From: Aestuariibacter sp.
GTDB taxonomy: Bacteria; Pseudomonadota; Gammaproteobacteria; Enterobacterales; Alteromonadaceae
Direction: 5' to 3'
Assembly (NCBI GenBank): GCA_017794925.1
Contig: CP051238.1
Coordinates: 805,702-869,701 of the forward strand
Length of the DNA: 64,000 nt
The notes under the pieces are model-generated. The model did not search any database, was not told the origin of the DNA, and saw nothing but the letters and a program-made list of their open reading frames with translations. The position numbers and the translations under genes are program-made. Of this stretch, positions 52,148-62,023 are shown piece by piece. How positions within the stretch are numbered: the stretch's first letter is position 1; each line of letters opens with the position of its first letter.

Positions 52148-54814
52148 ATGATGAGAGTCTTCCAAACCGGTTTCTGGATGCGAATTCAGAGGGCTGTCCG
52201 GTGTGTAGTCAGCAGTGATCGCGCACAGGATGCTAACGTTTTACTTCACCCTACTCTGCAAAGACGAACGGCTATTGCGCCATTCGCTTTATTGCTGGTA
52301 TGTCTGTCCAACAGCCAGTTCAGCATTGCTGCAGGCAAACCGGTAAACGAATATCTACCCGCAAACAGTGCGCTGAATGCTGAAATTCCAACACCTGAGT
52401 CGGTGTTGGGTTATCCGGTTGGCAGCTGGCACGTACGCCACGACCAACTCGTACGATACATGCAGGTATTAGCGGAAAAATCTGACCGTATTAGTTTGGA
52501 AGTAACGGGTTATACCCATGAGCAGCGACCTTTGCTGCTGTTAACCATTACTGCCCCCCAAAATCGCGCTAAACTGCCTGAGTGGCGGGAAGCGCATGTC
52601 GATAACGTGGTAACGGGTTCCCGCACTACGGAAGCATCACCACTGGTGCTATACATGGGCTACAGCGTGCACGGCAACGAGCCATCGGGTGCCAATGCTT
52701 CTATGTTGGTGGCCTATTATCTGGCGGCATCGAATGATCCGCGTGTCACTGAGCTTCTAAACAATAACGTGGTTTTGTTAGATCCGTCATTTAATCCTGA
52801 TGGTCTGTCGCGTTTTGCGCAATGGGCCAACATGCATAAAGGGCAGGTGCTGTCGTCCGATCCGGAACATCGCGAGCACACCGAAGGCTGGCCAAACGGG
52901 CGAACCAACCATTATTGGTTTGACTTGAACCGCGATTGGCTGATGCTCATTCACCCTGAATCCCAAGCACGCATCAAACAATTCCAGAAGTGGCGACCTC
53001 ATGTGCTCACCGATTTCCACGAGATGGGTACCGACAGTACGTATTTTTTCCAACCGGGCGTGCCAAGTCGTAAGAACCCCTTCACGCCGGAAGGGAATGT
53101 ACGGTTGACCGAAGCGCTGGCTGAAAGCTTTATTCAGGCGTTTGATGACCAGAAAAATCTGTATTTTAGCCAGGAAGGGTTTGATGACTTCTATTATGGC
53201 AAAGGATCTACGTACCCGGATGCGCAAGGCAGTATCGGTATTTTGTTCGAGCAGGCCAGCAGTCGCGGGCATTTACAGGATTCCATTAATGGCCCGGTCG
53301 CTTTCTCGCAAACGATCCAGAATCAGTTCACTATGTCGCTGGCCGTGTTTGATGGCGCTTTGAAGAACAAAGCGGCGTTAGCTGAGTACCCTCGCCGGTT
53401 CTTCAATGAAACACAGTCGCTTATTAAGGACGATGATGTTGCAGCGTATGTACTACATGAGCCCAAGGACAGCTGGCGTCTGAAGCAGGCTAAGTGGGTA
53501 CTGGAACAACACAATATTGATTTTGTGGTGCCTAAAGACGATGTATCAGCCAGTGATCAAACCTTTAGTGCCGGCCACACCCTGGTAGTGCCATTAAATC
53601 AGCAAAAGTACCGCCTCATAAAATCGCTGTTTTCAACCCAGCAACAGTTTCCTGATAACACGTTTTACGATGTATCCAACTGGAACCTGCCGTTGGCATT
53701 CGATCTGACATTTACCTCAATGTCAGCACGTGAACTAAAACGGGTGAAGCAAGGTGAAATGAAAGAAAGCCAGTTGCCTGACCTTGCTAGCGGTGCCTAC
53801 GGTTATGCGTTTGAATGGCACCATTTTAAATCACCTGCATTGTTACAGTCGTTGCTCTCCGCCGGTGTTGATGCCCGCATTGCAACCACGGCATTTTCCG
53901 CGATGACGACGGAAGGTGAGGTGGCATTTGAATTGGGCAGTATTGTTGTGCCGGCTGGCGTGGTTCAGCCCAACAATTTAGCTGCGCTGGTAGCCAATGC
54001 CAGTCAAGCCCAGCAAGTGCCGGTGTATTCCATTACCAGCGGCTCCACATCGGTTGGCAGTGATTTGGGCAGCCGAAGTATGGTACCAGTCCGTGCTCCG
54101 AAGGTACTGGTTGTTGGCGGGGATGGTGTAAACCCTTATCAGGTAGGGGAAATCTGGCATCATTTGGATACTCAGATTGGAATGCCTATTACGCTGGTTG
54201 AACAAGCGCGCTTAGGGCGTATCACGTTGTCGGATTACAGTCACGTTGTGTTTGCTTCAGGGCGTTACGATGTGGGCGATAAAGAGTCTAAAGCATTGTC
54301 TGAGTGGGTGAAGGATGGCGGTACGCTGATAGGACAAATGTCGGCACTGTCGCTATTCAACAAAGAAAAATGGTTGTCTTTGCAGGTGTCTGATCGCAAT
54401 GATGTTGACCGACTGTTTGACGAGTCAGAGTTAACCTATGCTGATCGCTCTGCGTTGGCCGCTAAAAAACTGATTGCGGGTGCCGTGTATAAGGCAAAAA
54501 TCGATATTACACACCCACTGTTTTATGGGTTTGACGAGCCGTATTTGCATGTGTTTAAAACCACAAATACCGTGATCACCAGTTCGCAGTCGCCGTTTAA
54601 CGTGCCTGCGCGGTATACCAAATCTCCGTTGGTGGCGGGTTACAGTGCCGACGTGCTGGCAGACGAAATTGCCGGTAGCGTTGCCGTTATGGCGCAACCT
54701 ATGGGCCGTGGTCGGGTAATAGGGTTTACCGACAATCCACAGTTCAGAGGGTACTGGTACGGTACCAGCAAGCTAATGAGCAACGCGCTGTTGCTGTCGG
54801 AAGCGATTCGTTAA
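52148..54814 (+). CDS. M14-family zinc carboxypeptidase, secreted
   Basis: The 888-residue protein has an M14 metallopeptidase domain: zinc ligands His175 and Glu178 (YSVHGNEPSG) and His291 (TDFHEMG), NPDGLSRF, and a candidate catalytic Glu368 (GILFEQAS). A roughly 450-residue C-terminal part with a class-I amidotransferase-like fold (VLVVGGDGVNPYQV, FASGRYDVGDKESKALSEWV) follows. A hydrophobic signal lies unusually late (44-62, APFALLLVCLSNSQFSIAA), after a 43-residue basic extension. The true start may be internal, although no better start codon with a ribosome site is apparent. Substrate peptides are unknown. Confidence 0.85.
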   Translation: MMRVFQTGFWMRIQRAVRCVVSSDRAQDANVLLHPTLQRRTAIAPFALLLVCLSNSQFSIAAGKPVNEYLPANSALNAEIPTPESVLGYPVGSWHVRHDQLVRYMQVLAEKSDRISLEVTGYTHEQRPLLLLTITAPQNRAKLPEWREAHVDNVVTGSRTTEASPLVLYMGYSVHGNEPSGANASMLVAYYLAASNDPRVTELLNNNVVLLDPSFNPDGLSRFAQWANMHKGQVLSSDPEHREHTEGWPNGRTNHYWFDLNRDWLMLIHPESQARIKQFQKWRPHVLTDFHEMGTDSTYFFQPGVPSRKNPFTPEGNVRLTEALAESFIQAFDDQKNLYFSQEGFDDFYYGKGSTYPDAQGSIGILFEQASSRGHLQDSINGPVAFSQTIQNQFTMSLAVFDGALKNKAALAEYPRRFFNETQSLIKDDDVAAYVLHEPKDSWRLKQAKWVLEQHNIDFVVPKDDVSASDQTFSAGHTLVVPLNQQKYRLIKSLFSTQQQFPDNTFYDVSNWNLPLAFDLTFTSMSARELKRVKQGEMKESQLPDLASGAYGYAFEWHHFKSPALLQSLLSAGVDARIATTAFSAMTTEGEVAFELGSIVVPAGVVQPNNLAALVANASQAQQVPVYSITSGSTSVGSDLGSRSMVPVRAPKVLVVGGDGVNPYQVGEIWHHLDTQIGMPITLVEQARLGRITLSDYSHVVFASGRYDVGDKESKALSEWVKDGGTLIGQMSALSLFNKEKWLSLQVSDRNDVDRLFDESELTYADRSALAAKKLIAGAVYKAKIDITHPLFYGFDEPYLHVFKTTNTVITSSQSPFNVPARYTKSPLVAGYSADVLADEIAGSVAVMAQPMGRGRVIGFTDNPQFRGYWYGTSKLMSNALLLSEAIR

Positions 54815-54828
54815 TTTTCACTCGTATG

Positions 54829-54861
54829 TTTGCACTGCTGGCAATGCGTTGGCAGTGCAAA
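54829..54861. terminator. Long perfect hairpin between convergent genes
   Basis: TTTGCACTGC (54829-54838) pairs over ten bases with GCAGTGCAAA (54852-54861). It lacks a long T-run, but its place between convergent genes suggests termination on both strands. Confidence 0.5.
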
Positions 54862-54893
54862 TCGTGACGGCTATGCGATGATTGCAACACGCC

Positions 54894-56153
54894 CTAGTCA
54901 ATTCGCTTTCCATTCTTAAATACCACAGTGACTTTCTTCAGGTTGTTAAGGTCTTCCAGAGGGTTAGCATCTAACACCAATAGATTTGCCCGAAAGCCTT
55001 GTTTGATTTCTCCCACCTCATGGTCGATACCGAGCATCCGGGCCGGGTGAATAGTAGCAGCCATCAGTACGTCGTTGCTGGGTATGCCGACGTGTGAATG
55101 AAGTAACAACATTTCATCGATAACGGGTACATAGGCAGGTCGGTTGATATCTGCACTAAGGTCGGTGCCAACGAGTATTGGAACCCCAGCTTCAAAGGCG
55201 GCTTTGGTGACCATTACGCCGTTGGCAAAAGCTGCTGGCCGGCGTTTCTCAAACACCTTAAGTGTCGGTTCCAGATATATACGCTTTGCCGCCATTTTAC
55301 CTAGCAATTGCTGAAAAGCAGGGAGAGAAACATTAAGTTCGACTTTGTCATATCGTTGTTTTCCCGATGTCGGTGTGTCATTCGCTGACGCCCAGGCGAG
55401 CAGTGGTGCATGAGACACACTGGTAATGTTGTTTGATACAAGATCCTGTGGCATCGCAGGAATAACGGCTGCATGCCCCCATACCGGAAAACCAAGTTTA
55501 TTAGCACTGTTTAATACAGAAGAGGCTAATTCGGCAGTAAGGTCAGCGTAGAGCTTTATACCACTGGCGCCAGAACCACGGGCTTCTGCAACCACGAGAT
55601 CGAAATCACTATCAGGCGTTACAGCGAGCATCCATGGTGCACGTCCGCTGCTGAATCCCTTAGAAGATACTTTCGTTCTTGGGTCATCAAAAAAACTCGC
55701 TCCACCAATCAACGCTGAGTAATGAATATCCGGGGAGGGGATTTCTCCCAGGCTCGCTTGTCTTGCCAGGTAAGCAAGTTGCCTTACATCACCGGCCATA
55801 TCTCTGACGGTTGTAACGCCGTTTTTAAGTAGAATTTCCAGCTTTTTCTTAACAATTGGCAGTGCATCCGTTTCTGATGGATCAGTCGCCAGATGAACAT
55901 GCATATCAAATAAGCCGGGCACAAGGTAGTGGTTGGCTAAATTGAGTGTTTGTGTGTCAGCCGCTAATCCTTCGGGTCGCTTGCTGGTAATCGAGCCAAT
56001 AGTCGCCCCATGTATTAAAACAAACTGACCGGGTAGTAATTGGTTGTGCTCGACATCGACAATAGTGATGTTTTCAAGCAGGGTATCCTGTGCAATGCAG
56101 GGCAAGTGAGCGAGCGTTGCCAGTGTAATCAGTATTTTTTTAATCGTGCCCAT
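54894..56153 (-). CDS. Amidohydrolase (imidazolonepropionase-like), secreted
   Basis: From ATG 56153 the 419-residue protein has a signal peptide (MGTIKKILITLATLAHLPCIAQ) and an amidohydrolase TIM barrel. Metal-site motifs are FDMHVHL, a lysine in GIKLYADL, VWGHAAV, SVSHAP and LVGTDLSADI. Related enzymes include secreted Xaa-Pro/Xaa-Arg dipeptidases of marine bacteria. The frame is open to ATG 56222, but the shorter start gives a proper signal peptide. It converges with the M14 peptidase; both may serve peptide use. Confidence 0.85.
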   Translation of the reverse strand: MGTIKKILITLATLAHLPCIAQDTLLENITIVDVEHNQLLPGQFVLIHGATIGSITSKRPEGLAADTQTLNLANHYLVPGLFDMHVHLATDPSETDALPIVKKKLEILLKNGVTTVRDMAGDVRQLAYLARQASLGEIPSPDIHYSALIGGASFFDDPRTKVSSKGFSSGRAPWMLAVTPDSDFDLVVAEARGSGASGIKLYADLTAELASSVLNSANKLGFPVWGHAAVIPAMPQDLVSNNITSVSHAPLLAWASANDTPTSGKQRYDKVELNVSLPAFQQLLGKMAAKRIYLEPTLKVFEKRRPAAFANGVMVTKAAFEAGVPILVGTDLSADINRPAYVPVIDEMLLLHSHVGIPSNDVLMAATIHPARMLGIDHEVGEIKQGFRANLLVLDANPLEDLNNLKKVTVVFKNGKRID

Positions 56154-56347
56154 TACACAGAGTCCCTTGTTGTGAAGCGTGCTTGTTTGTTTGCTTATTG
56201 TATATTCAAACACAAAAGGCATGGGAAATTACTTACGTCATGTTGTTTGTAGAGGGATCTAAATGCAAATTCAATGGTTGTTTGCAAACAGGTTGGCGAA
56301 AGTGAGCGGCAATGGCTAACAATTTGCCGCAAAACAGACAGGAAATA

Positions 56348-57124
56348 TCAAACGCTCTGAAGGCGGCGTTGCCTAACTTCTCCGGATACCATTGCACCCG
56401 CATCGATTTGAACCGGGGTAACTGCGATGGCCCATAATTCAATATTAATTCCCGGATAAGTCTGGCTGAGCAGTGTGCTAAGTGTCGCTGCAGTCGCTCC
56501 GGTGGTGACGACGTCATCCAAAATAGCGACGTGCCGGGGCAGGCATCGACGTTGTATTGTGTAGGCCTGATTCAGATTGTTCAGCCGCGCTTGTCTGCCT
56601 AAGGACTGCTGCTTGCGCTGGAAGCTGCTTCTTGTTGCCCAATCCGGGTATACGGGCAGCGACAGCTGACGGGCTATAGCATTCGCCAGTAACTGGGTCT
56701 GATGATAGCGACGCCGGGCAAATCGCCATCGAGAGGTTGGGACTGGCAGGATACAGTCGGGTAAGCAAGTTCCTGGCGGAAGCGCATAGCGAACAAACCA
56801 GTCGGCCAGCGTGTTAGTGAGTTGCGGATGGCCACTCTTGAATTGTTTGATGAGTTGGTCCAAAGGCCATTGATAGTAGCCACAGGCAAAAAGCGACTTA
56901 TAACTACCAGACACCACGCCTTTTTCAATCGGTGGCCAGTGGAGCAGGTTATAAGGCACAACAGGTGTATTAAAGAACAAACAGTCTTGTTCGCAAATCT
57001 CGCAAACCGGGCTGGATGCCGGTTGCTGACACAAGTAACACAGGCTTTCAGGTAAGTACGATTTAACTAGCCCAAGTACTGAATTGAATTCTTTTATTCC
57101 GCTTTTTACTTTGCTCAGGTACAC
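56348..57124 (-). CDS. comF: ComF family phosphoribosyltransferase-like protein
   Basis: The 258-residue protein has an N-terminal zinc-ribbon (Cys29, Cys32, Cys41, Cys44), the PVPTSRWRFARRRYHQTQLLA region and a PRPP-binding motif VAILDDVVTTGATA. ComF/GntX proteins support uptake of DNA in competent species, or its use as a carbon source. Together with comM at the left edge, it fits a genome with competence genes. It is divergent from bioH with 30 bases between, the usual gammaproteobacterial arrangement. Confidence 0.93.
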   Translation of the reverse strand: MYLSKVKSGIKEFNSVLGLVKSYLPESLCYLCQQPASSPVCEICEQDCLFFNTPVVPYNLLHWPPIEKGVVSGSYKSLFACGYYQWPLDQLIKQFKSGHPQLTNTLADWFVRYALPPGTCLPDCILPVPTSRWRFARRRYHQTQLLANAIARQLSLPVYPDWATRSSFQRKQQSLGRQARLNNLNQAYTIQRRCLPRHVAILDDVVTTGATAATLSTLLSQTYPGINIELWAIAVTPVQIDAGAMVSGEVRQRRLQSV

Positions 57125-57154
57125 TTTTACAAACCTTCAAGAGGAAGCCATTGC

Positions 57155-57970
57155 GTGGTTGAGCGTAACACTAATGTGAGGCTTGAAAGCCTGTCCCAGG
57201 GAACGGGAAAAGAACTGGTTTTTATTCACGGATGGGGTATGAACAGCGCCGTATTTGCGGAGTTTCTGCCTTACTTCGATGATCAATTTCGAATTACCCG
57301 CATATGTTTACCGGGTTTTGGCACTAATGCCGGGAACTTGCCTGACGACTACACGCTGGAGCAACTTGCAGAGGCCGTCGCGCCAGTGTTGCCTGAAGAC
57401 GCCATCATCATTGGCTGGTCGTTAGGCGGCTTAGTGGCACAACAGTTAGCGCTGTATCACAGTCACCGGGTTGCCGGGTTAATTACCATTGCCTCTACGC
57501 CCTATTTTGTGGCCGACAAATGCTGGCCTGGCATCGCGCCTGAAGTATTGGCTATGTTTCGTCAGCAGTTAGCAAAAGATTACGATAAAACCCTGGACCG
57601 TTTTCTTGCTATTCAGGCAATGGGTAGCGCGACAGCAAAACAGGACGTGAAAAGCATTCGACAGCAAGTCAAAACGCTGCCAAATCCGTCAGTAGATGCG
57701 CTTGAAGCCGGGCTGCATCTGCTTCAAACTGTCGATTTACGGGGAGACATTGGCCGTATTAGTCAACCTACGTTGCGACTATATGGGCGTCTGGATAGCC
57801 TGGTACCAACCAGCGGTATTGACCGTATTCATGAGCTTCAACCTTCTGCCGATACGGTGGTTATGCCCCATGCGGCGCATGCGCCATTTATTAGTCATCC
57901 TGCGCAAACGGCGGATATTATTAGTAATTTTGTACATAACCTGGGGCGAATAGACAAACGTTGCAGCTAA
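57155..57970 (+). CDS. bioH: Pimeloyl-ACP methyl ester carboxylesterase
   Basis: BioH removes the methyl group from pimeloyl-ACP methyl ester, so that biotin synthesis can begin. The 271-residue alpha/beta hydrolase has FIHGWGMNSAVF, the nucleophile Ser89 in GWSLGG, Asp214 (GRLDSLVP) and His242 (HAAHAPFISHP). Length and motifs match E. coli BioH. Translation starts at GTG 57155, seven bases after AGGAAG. No other bio gene is nearby. Confidence 0.93.
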   Translation: MVERNTNVRLESLSQGTGKELVFIHGWGMNSAVFAEFLPYFDDQFRITRICLPGFGTNAGNLPDDYTLEQLAEAVAPVLPEDAIIIGWSLGGLVAQQLALYHSHRVAGLITIASTPYFVADKCWPGIAPEVLAMFRQQLAKDYDKTLDRFLAIQAMGSATAKQDVKSIRQQVKTLPNPSVDALEAGLHLLQTVDLRGDIGRISQPTLRLYGRLDSLVPTSGIDRIHELQPSADTVVMPHAAHAPFISHPAQTADIISNFVHNLGRIDKRCS

Positions 57971-58106
57971 ATAACGGCGTGCGGTGTACTTTGTTGTAAA
58001 GAAAACGCTGCAATCCCCTTTGTTTATCAGCTATCGCAATCAACATAATACTTCCCAAATGGCCATAATTGGTTAATAATTAGCCATGAGAGAGTAGAGG
58101 TAGTGT

Positions 58107-58439
58107 ATGTCTGGGGTAATTGCGAATAATATCAATTCGGCCATCATTTCCGGCCAGTTTGGATTGCAGCGGTCGTTTGACGGCATGACGCAGTCTGCGC
58201 TGAATATTGCCCAGCGTTCAGCTCAACAGGATGTGGCGGCTAATGGTCCTACAGAGCTTCTGGCCAATGCGGCCATACAAAGCTTGTCAAATACCTCTAA
58301 GTTACTGCCGTCAGGTGGTGACAGCCTGACTTCGAACCTGGTGTCGATGCAGTTGTACAGTAATAATGCTCTGGCCTCTGCCAAAGTCATTGATGTTGCA
58401 AACGACACGGTAGGTAAAATCATCGATACGCTGGCCTGA
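58107..58439 (+). CDS. Flagellar-rod-like small protein
   Basis: This 110-residue protein is not a named family member that I know. Its N-terminal IISGQFGLQRSFDGMTQSAL and C-terminal NLVSMQLYSNNALASAKVI resemble the paired end helices of flagellar rod and hook proteins (FlgB/FlgC/FlgG type, e.g. EMVNMI-x-QRAYEANAKVI). The large middle domain is missing. It has no signal peptide, as expected for type III export. The SprA-like metalloprotease gene begins five bases downstream, so the two form an operon. AGAGG precedes the ATG. Confidence 0.65.
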   Translation: MSGVIANNINSAIISGQFGLQRSFDGMTQSALNIAQRSAQQDVAANGPTELLANAAIQSLSNTSKLLPSGGDSLTSNLVSMQLYSNNALASAKVIDVANDTVGKIIDTLA

Positions 58440-58444
58440 CCGTT

Positions 58445-59359
58445 ATGAATATCGTCACGCCGATTCCATCGTCCTTTGCCATTCCAACGGCAAACTTAAA
58501 CACCGAAGCTGCCCGGCGGGATAACATTACCCGTGAGACTATTCCTCAGGCATCTGATTCGAAACAAGGTAGTGCTGAGCAAGGCCTGGGGTCAGAATCG
58601 GATAAGTTAAAGTCATCGGTTAAGACTGCTCAGCCATTAACCTACGAAAAACCGCAGCCAAATCAGGTTTCACAGGGGCAAAATTCTGCAAATCAGCAGT
58701 TCGATAATGCCGAAGATGAAAGCACGGGTAAAGAAGACGCCCGTGAGCGCCAGCAACAACAAGCCGAACAGCGGGAAGTGGAGTCGCTCAAACAGCGTGA
58801 CCAGGAAGTGCGTACCCATGAGCAAGCCCATGCCAGCACTGGTGGGCAGTATGCGGGGTCGCCCCAGTATGAATTCCAACGCGGGCCTGATGGTCAGCGT
58901 TACGCGGTTGATGGTCAGGTTTCTATCGATATTTCTGCCGAGTCTACGCCAGAACAAACTATTCGCAAGATGCAGCAGGTCCGCGCGGCGGCATTGGCAC
59001 CCGCTGAACCCTCGCCGCAGGATTTACAGGTTGCCGCTGAAGCATCACGAATCGCTTTTGATGCCCGTAACGAAGTGGCTAAACAGCGCAAAGAAGAACT
59101 GGGAAGCGAGCCAAGTACTGACATTGAACCGCCGAGCCTTGATGACATTGTTGACGTGTCTCCGGCCGATATTCCGACCCGCAAATTAGAAGAATTAGCC
59201 GTCGAAAACGATATTGATCCGCAAAGCGCTGGTGGCAGACGTTCACTGGATATCGAAGATGTGGATGTGTCGCAAATGCAGCAGCGCAATCAGGTCATTG
59301 CAGGTTATTATCAATCTGTGTATCAACCTTCCGCCGAAGGCTTCACCGCTACGGCATAA
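58445..59359 (+). CDS. SprA-related putative metalloprotease
   Basis: The 304-residue protein fits the SprA-related/CJM1_0395 family of putative metalloproteases. A low-complexity, Gln-rich N-terminal half is followed by the conserved core LKQRDQEVRTHEQAHASTGG, where HEQAH (125-129) is an HExxH zinc motif, then YAGSPQYEFQRGPDGQRYAVDGQVSIDIS. No signal peptide or membrane helix is seen. The natural substrate is unknown; the coupled flagellar-rod-like gene suggests a link to the cell surface or flagellum. Confidence 0.82.
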   Translation: MNIVTPIPSSFAIPTANLNTEAARRDNITRETIPQASDSKQGSAEQGLGSESDKLKSSVKTAQPLTYEKPQPNQVSQGQNSANQQFDNAEDESTGKEDARERQQQQAEQREVESLKQRDQEVRTHEQAHASTGGQYAGSPQYEFQRGPDGQRYAVDGQVSIDISAESTPEQTIRKMQQVRAAALAPAEPSPQDLQVAAEASRIAFDARNEVAKQRKEELGSEPSTDIEPPSLDDIVDVSPADIPTRKLEELAVENDIDPQSAGGRRSLDIEDVDVSQMQQRNQVIAGYYQSVYQPSAEGFTATA

Positions 59360-59367
59360 GCCTATTT

Positions 59368-59425
59368 ACAGGTAACTGTCTTTCATACCTGTCTTATATA
59401 GGGCAGCGCGTAGCACTGCCCTTTT
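59368..59425. terminator. Terminator pair between convergent genes
   Basis: Two hairpins follow the metalloprotease gene: ACAGGTA/TACCTGT (59368-59374 and 59386-59392) and GGGCAG/CTGCCC (59401-59406 and 59416-59421). The second is followed by TTTT. They should stop transcripts from both this gene and tex. Confidence 0.75.
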
Positions 59426-59431
59426 ACTGAC

Positions 59432-61756
59432 TTATTTTTGTTTTGCTTTCGCAAAGGCATCGGCAAAGGCATTACCCATTGCGCTATTACCTGATGAAGT
59501 CGGCTTGGCCTGACCGCGATGATTGCTGGCTTTGGATTTGCCTCCTTGCTTCGCAGGCTTATTGCCCTTGGCCTGAGGTGCCGGCGTGTCGTCCATACGC
59601 ATCGTAAAAGAAATACGTTTGCGCTGGGTGTCAACTTCCAGCACTTTTACTTTCACAATGTCACCGGCTTTTACGACCTCACGAGGGTCTGAAATGAACT
59701 TGTTGGTGAGGGCTGAAATGTGAACCAGGCCATCCTGATGCACGCCCACATCAACAAAGGCACCAAAGTTGGCTACGTTGCTTACCACACCTTCCAGAAT
59801 CATCCCGGGCTTCAGATCAGCAATGGTCTCAACTCCCTCTTTAAATGCCGCGGTTTTGAATTCAGGGCGAGGGTCGCGGCCTGGCTTGTCCAGCTCTTTA
59901 AAGATGTCTTTCACCGTTGGCACACCGAAAGCGTCGCTGACAAACTGTTCGGGGTTGAGCTTGCGAAGCAGGTCTGTGTTGCCAATCAAATCATTCACCG
60001 CAACTGCCGCAGTATCCACAATAGCATCAACGACCGGATAGGCTTCCGGGTGAACTGCTGACGCATCCAAGGGGTTTGAGCCATTTACAATTCGCAGGAA
60101 ACCCGCTGCTTGTTCAAAGGCTTTGGGGCCAAGGCGTTCAACTGATTTTAGATCTTTACGGCTGGCAAATGCGCCGTTGGCATCGCGAAAGTTGACAATG
60201 TTTTGCGCCAGGGTTTTGTTCAGGCCAGACACATAACTCAGCAAGGCAGGAGAAGCCGTATTCACATCTACGCCAACCGCGTTTACACAATCCTCGATAA
60301 CCTGATCCAGGGATTTGCCCAACATGCTTTGGCTTACATCGTGTTGATACTGGCCTACGCCAATGGCTTTAGGCTCAATTTTTACCAGTTCCGCCAGCGG
60401 GTCCTGCAGGCGACGCGCAATGGATACCGCACCACGTAGTGATACATCCATTCCGGGTAATTCCTTGGACGCCAGCTCTGACGCAGAATATACCGACGCA
60501 CCTGCTTCACTGACCATGATTTTCTGTGCGCCCAGTTCCGGGTTAGCTTTTAGCATTTCTGCTACCAGCTTATCGGTTTCGCGCGAACCCGTGCCGTTAC
60601 CAATACTGATCAATTCTACTTTGTGCTGTCTGCACAGATTAGCCAGGGTGCGTTGTGACTTGTCCCATTGGTTTTGCGGCGCATGTGGGAAAATAGTGGT
60701 CGTGCCCACCACTTTACCCGTGGCATCGACAATCGCCACTTTCACACCCGTGCGCAGGCCTGGGTCCAGACCCATTGTGACTTTTGCACCGGCAGGCGCT
60801 GCCATTAGAAGGTCATTGAGGTTTTTGGCAAATACATTAATGGCCTCTTCTTCAGCCTTTTCACGTAGCTGCCCGAACAATTCGGTTTCCATGTGGAGGG
60901 CAATCTTGATTTTCCATGTCCACTGCACTACCTGAGCCAGCCAGGTATCTGCGGCGCGGCCTTGATTGCGGATATTGTAATGTTCTGCAATTACGTGTTC
61001 ACAATGTGAGGTTTGCCCCGGCGAATCTTCTTGCTCCGGATCGGCGACCAACTGAATGTGCAACATGCTTTCATTACGACCACGGAACATTGCCAGTGCA
61101 CGGTGAGACGGCACATTCACCAGCTTTTCACTGTGATCGAAGTAATCACTGTATTTAACGGCTGCTGTTTCCTGCCCGTCCACAACACGACTACGGATGT
61201 GTGCGTTGTCATTAAGATATCGACGGATTTTGGCCAGCAGCGAAGCGTCCTCAGCGAAGCGCTCCATTAGAATATAGCGTGCCCCTTCCAGTGCCGCTTT
61301 GGTGTCGGCTACATCCTTGTCGGTGTTTACGTAGGCTTCGGCAGTCTCTTCCGGATTTAAAGTCGGGTCAGTAAACAGCGCATCTGCTAAGGGCTCAAGA
61401 CCGGCTTCAATGGCGATTTGGCCTTTTGTACGACGACGCGGTTTGTACGGCAGGTACAAGTCTTCCAGTGTCGTTTTATTGTCGGCTTGCTGAATTTCTG
61501 CAGCCAGTTCGTCGGTCAGTTTGCCCTGCTCGGTAATGGATTTAATAATGACAGAACGACGGTCTTCCAGTTCACGCAAATAGGTTAAGCGCTGTTCCAG
61601 CGTCCGCAATTGGATGTCGTCCAGTCCTTGCGTGACTTCTTTACGGTAACGGGCGATGAACGGTACGGTAGCCCCTTCATCCAATAGTTTTACTGCGGCT
61701 TCAACCTGTTTAGGGTTGACGGCAAGTTCGTTGGCAATGGTGTTTGTTATCATCAT
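59432..61756 (-). CDS. tex: RNA-binding transcriptional accessory protein Tex
   Basis: Tex is a conserved nucleic-acid-binding protein that affects transcription. The 774-residue product has the standard layout: N-terminal helical region ([20 protein letters not shown]), YqgF/RNase H-like domain ([17 protein letters not shown]), helix-hairpin-helix repeats ([20 protein letters not shown]) and an S1 domain near 650-720 ([21 protein letters not shown]). A Lys/Gln-rich tail ends it. It is transcribed alone, opposite to the metalloprotease gene. Confidence 0.96.
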   Translation of the reverse strand: MMITNTIANELAVNPKQVEAAVKLLDEGATVPFIARYRKEVTQGLDDIQLRTLEQRLTYLRELEDRRSVIIKSITEQGKLTDELAAEIQQADNKTTLEDLYLPYKPRRRTKGQIAIEAGLEPLADALFTDPTLNPEETAEAYVNTDKDVADTKAALEGARYILMERFAEDASLLAKIRRYLNDNAHIRSRVVDGQETAAVKYSDYFDHSEKLVNVPSHRALAMFRGRNESMLHIQLVADPEQEDSPGQTSHCEHVIAEHYNIRNQGRAADTWLAQVVQWTWKIKIALHMETELFGQLREKAEEEAINVFAKNLNDLLMAAPAGAKVTMGLDPGLRTGVKVAIVDATGKVVGTTTIFPHAPQNQWDKSQRTLANLCRQHKVELISIGNGTGSRETDKLVAEMLKANPELGAQKIMVSEAGASVYSASELASKELPGMDVSLRGAVSIARRLQDPLAELVKIEPKAIGVGQYQHDVSQSMLGKSLDQVIEDCVNAVGVDVNTASPALLSYVSGLNKTLAQNIVNFRDANGAFASRKDLKSVERLGPKAFEQAAGFLRIVNGSNPLDASAVHPEAYPVVDAIVDTAAVAVNDLIGNTDLLRKLNPEQFVSDAFGVPTVKDIFKELDKPGRDPRPEFKTAAFKEGVETIADLKPGMILEGVVSNVANFGAFVDVGVHQDGLVHISALTNKFISDPREVVKAGDIVKVKVLEVDTQRKRISFTMRMDDTPAPQAKGNKPAKQGGKSKASNHRGQAKPTSSGNSAMGNAFADAFAKAKQK

Positions 61757-61997
61757 GGAATTCAGGCGGTAGTCGATAATTATGGAAAGTGTCCCTTTCC
61801 TGCTTTTAAGCGATCATTGTGAGACAGAGCAACCAGCCGCCAATTCGAACTACAACACATACGAATCAGATGGCTATGCCCGTTATGTTAGGGCCCTGAG
61901 TATAGCACCGAATAGTCAGGTGTCACACCGCTTTGCGCGATATCAGGCAGACCTGTTTTGGTTGAGTGGATAAAATTAAAAAGTCGCAGGGCAGATG

Positions 61998-62023
61998 AAA
62001 AACGGCGGGTGTTATACACCCGC
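61998..62023 (-). terminator. Terminator of the lipoprotein pair, overlapping the stop codon
   Basis: On the minus strand GCGGGTGT pairs with ACACCCGC (62005-62023) around a three-base loop, followed by CG and TTTTT. The TAA stop of the lipoprotein gene (62012-62014) lies in the hairpin. Confidence 0.85.

Noticed and set aside
56233..56517. Minus-strand 94-codon frame at the 3' end of comF
   Set aside because: It overlaps comF in another frame and has no recognisable features.
61782..61973. 63-codon frame between tex and the lipoprotein operon
   Set aside because: It has no ribosome site or family match and lies in the probable tex promoter.
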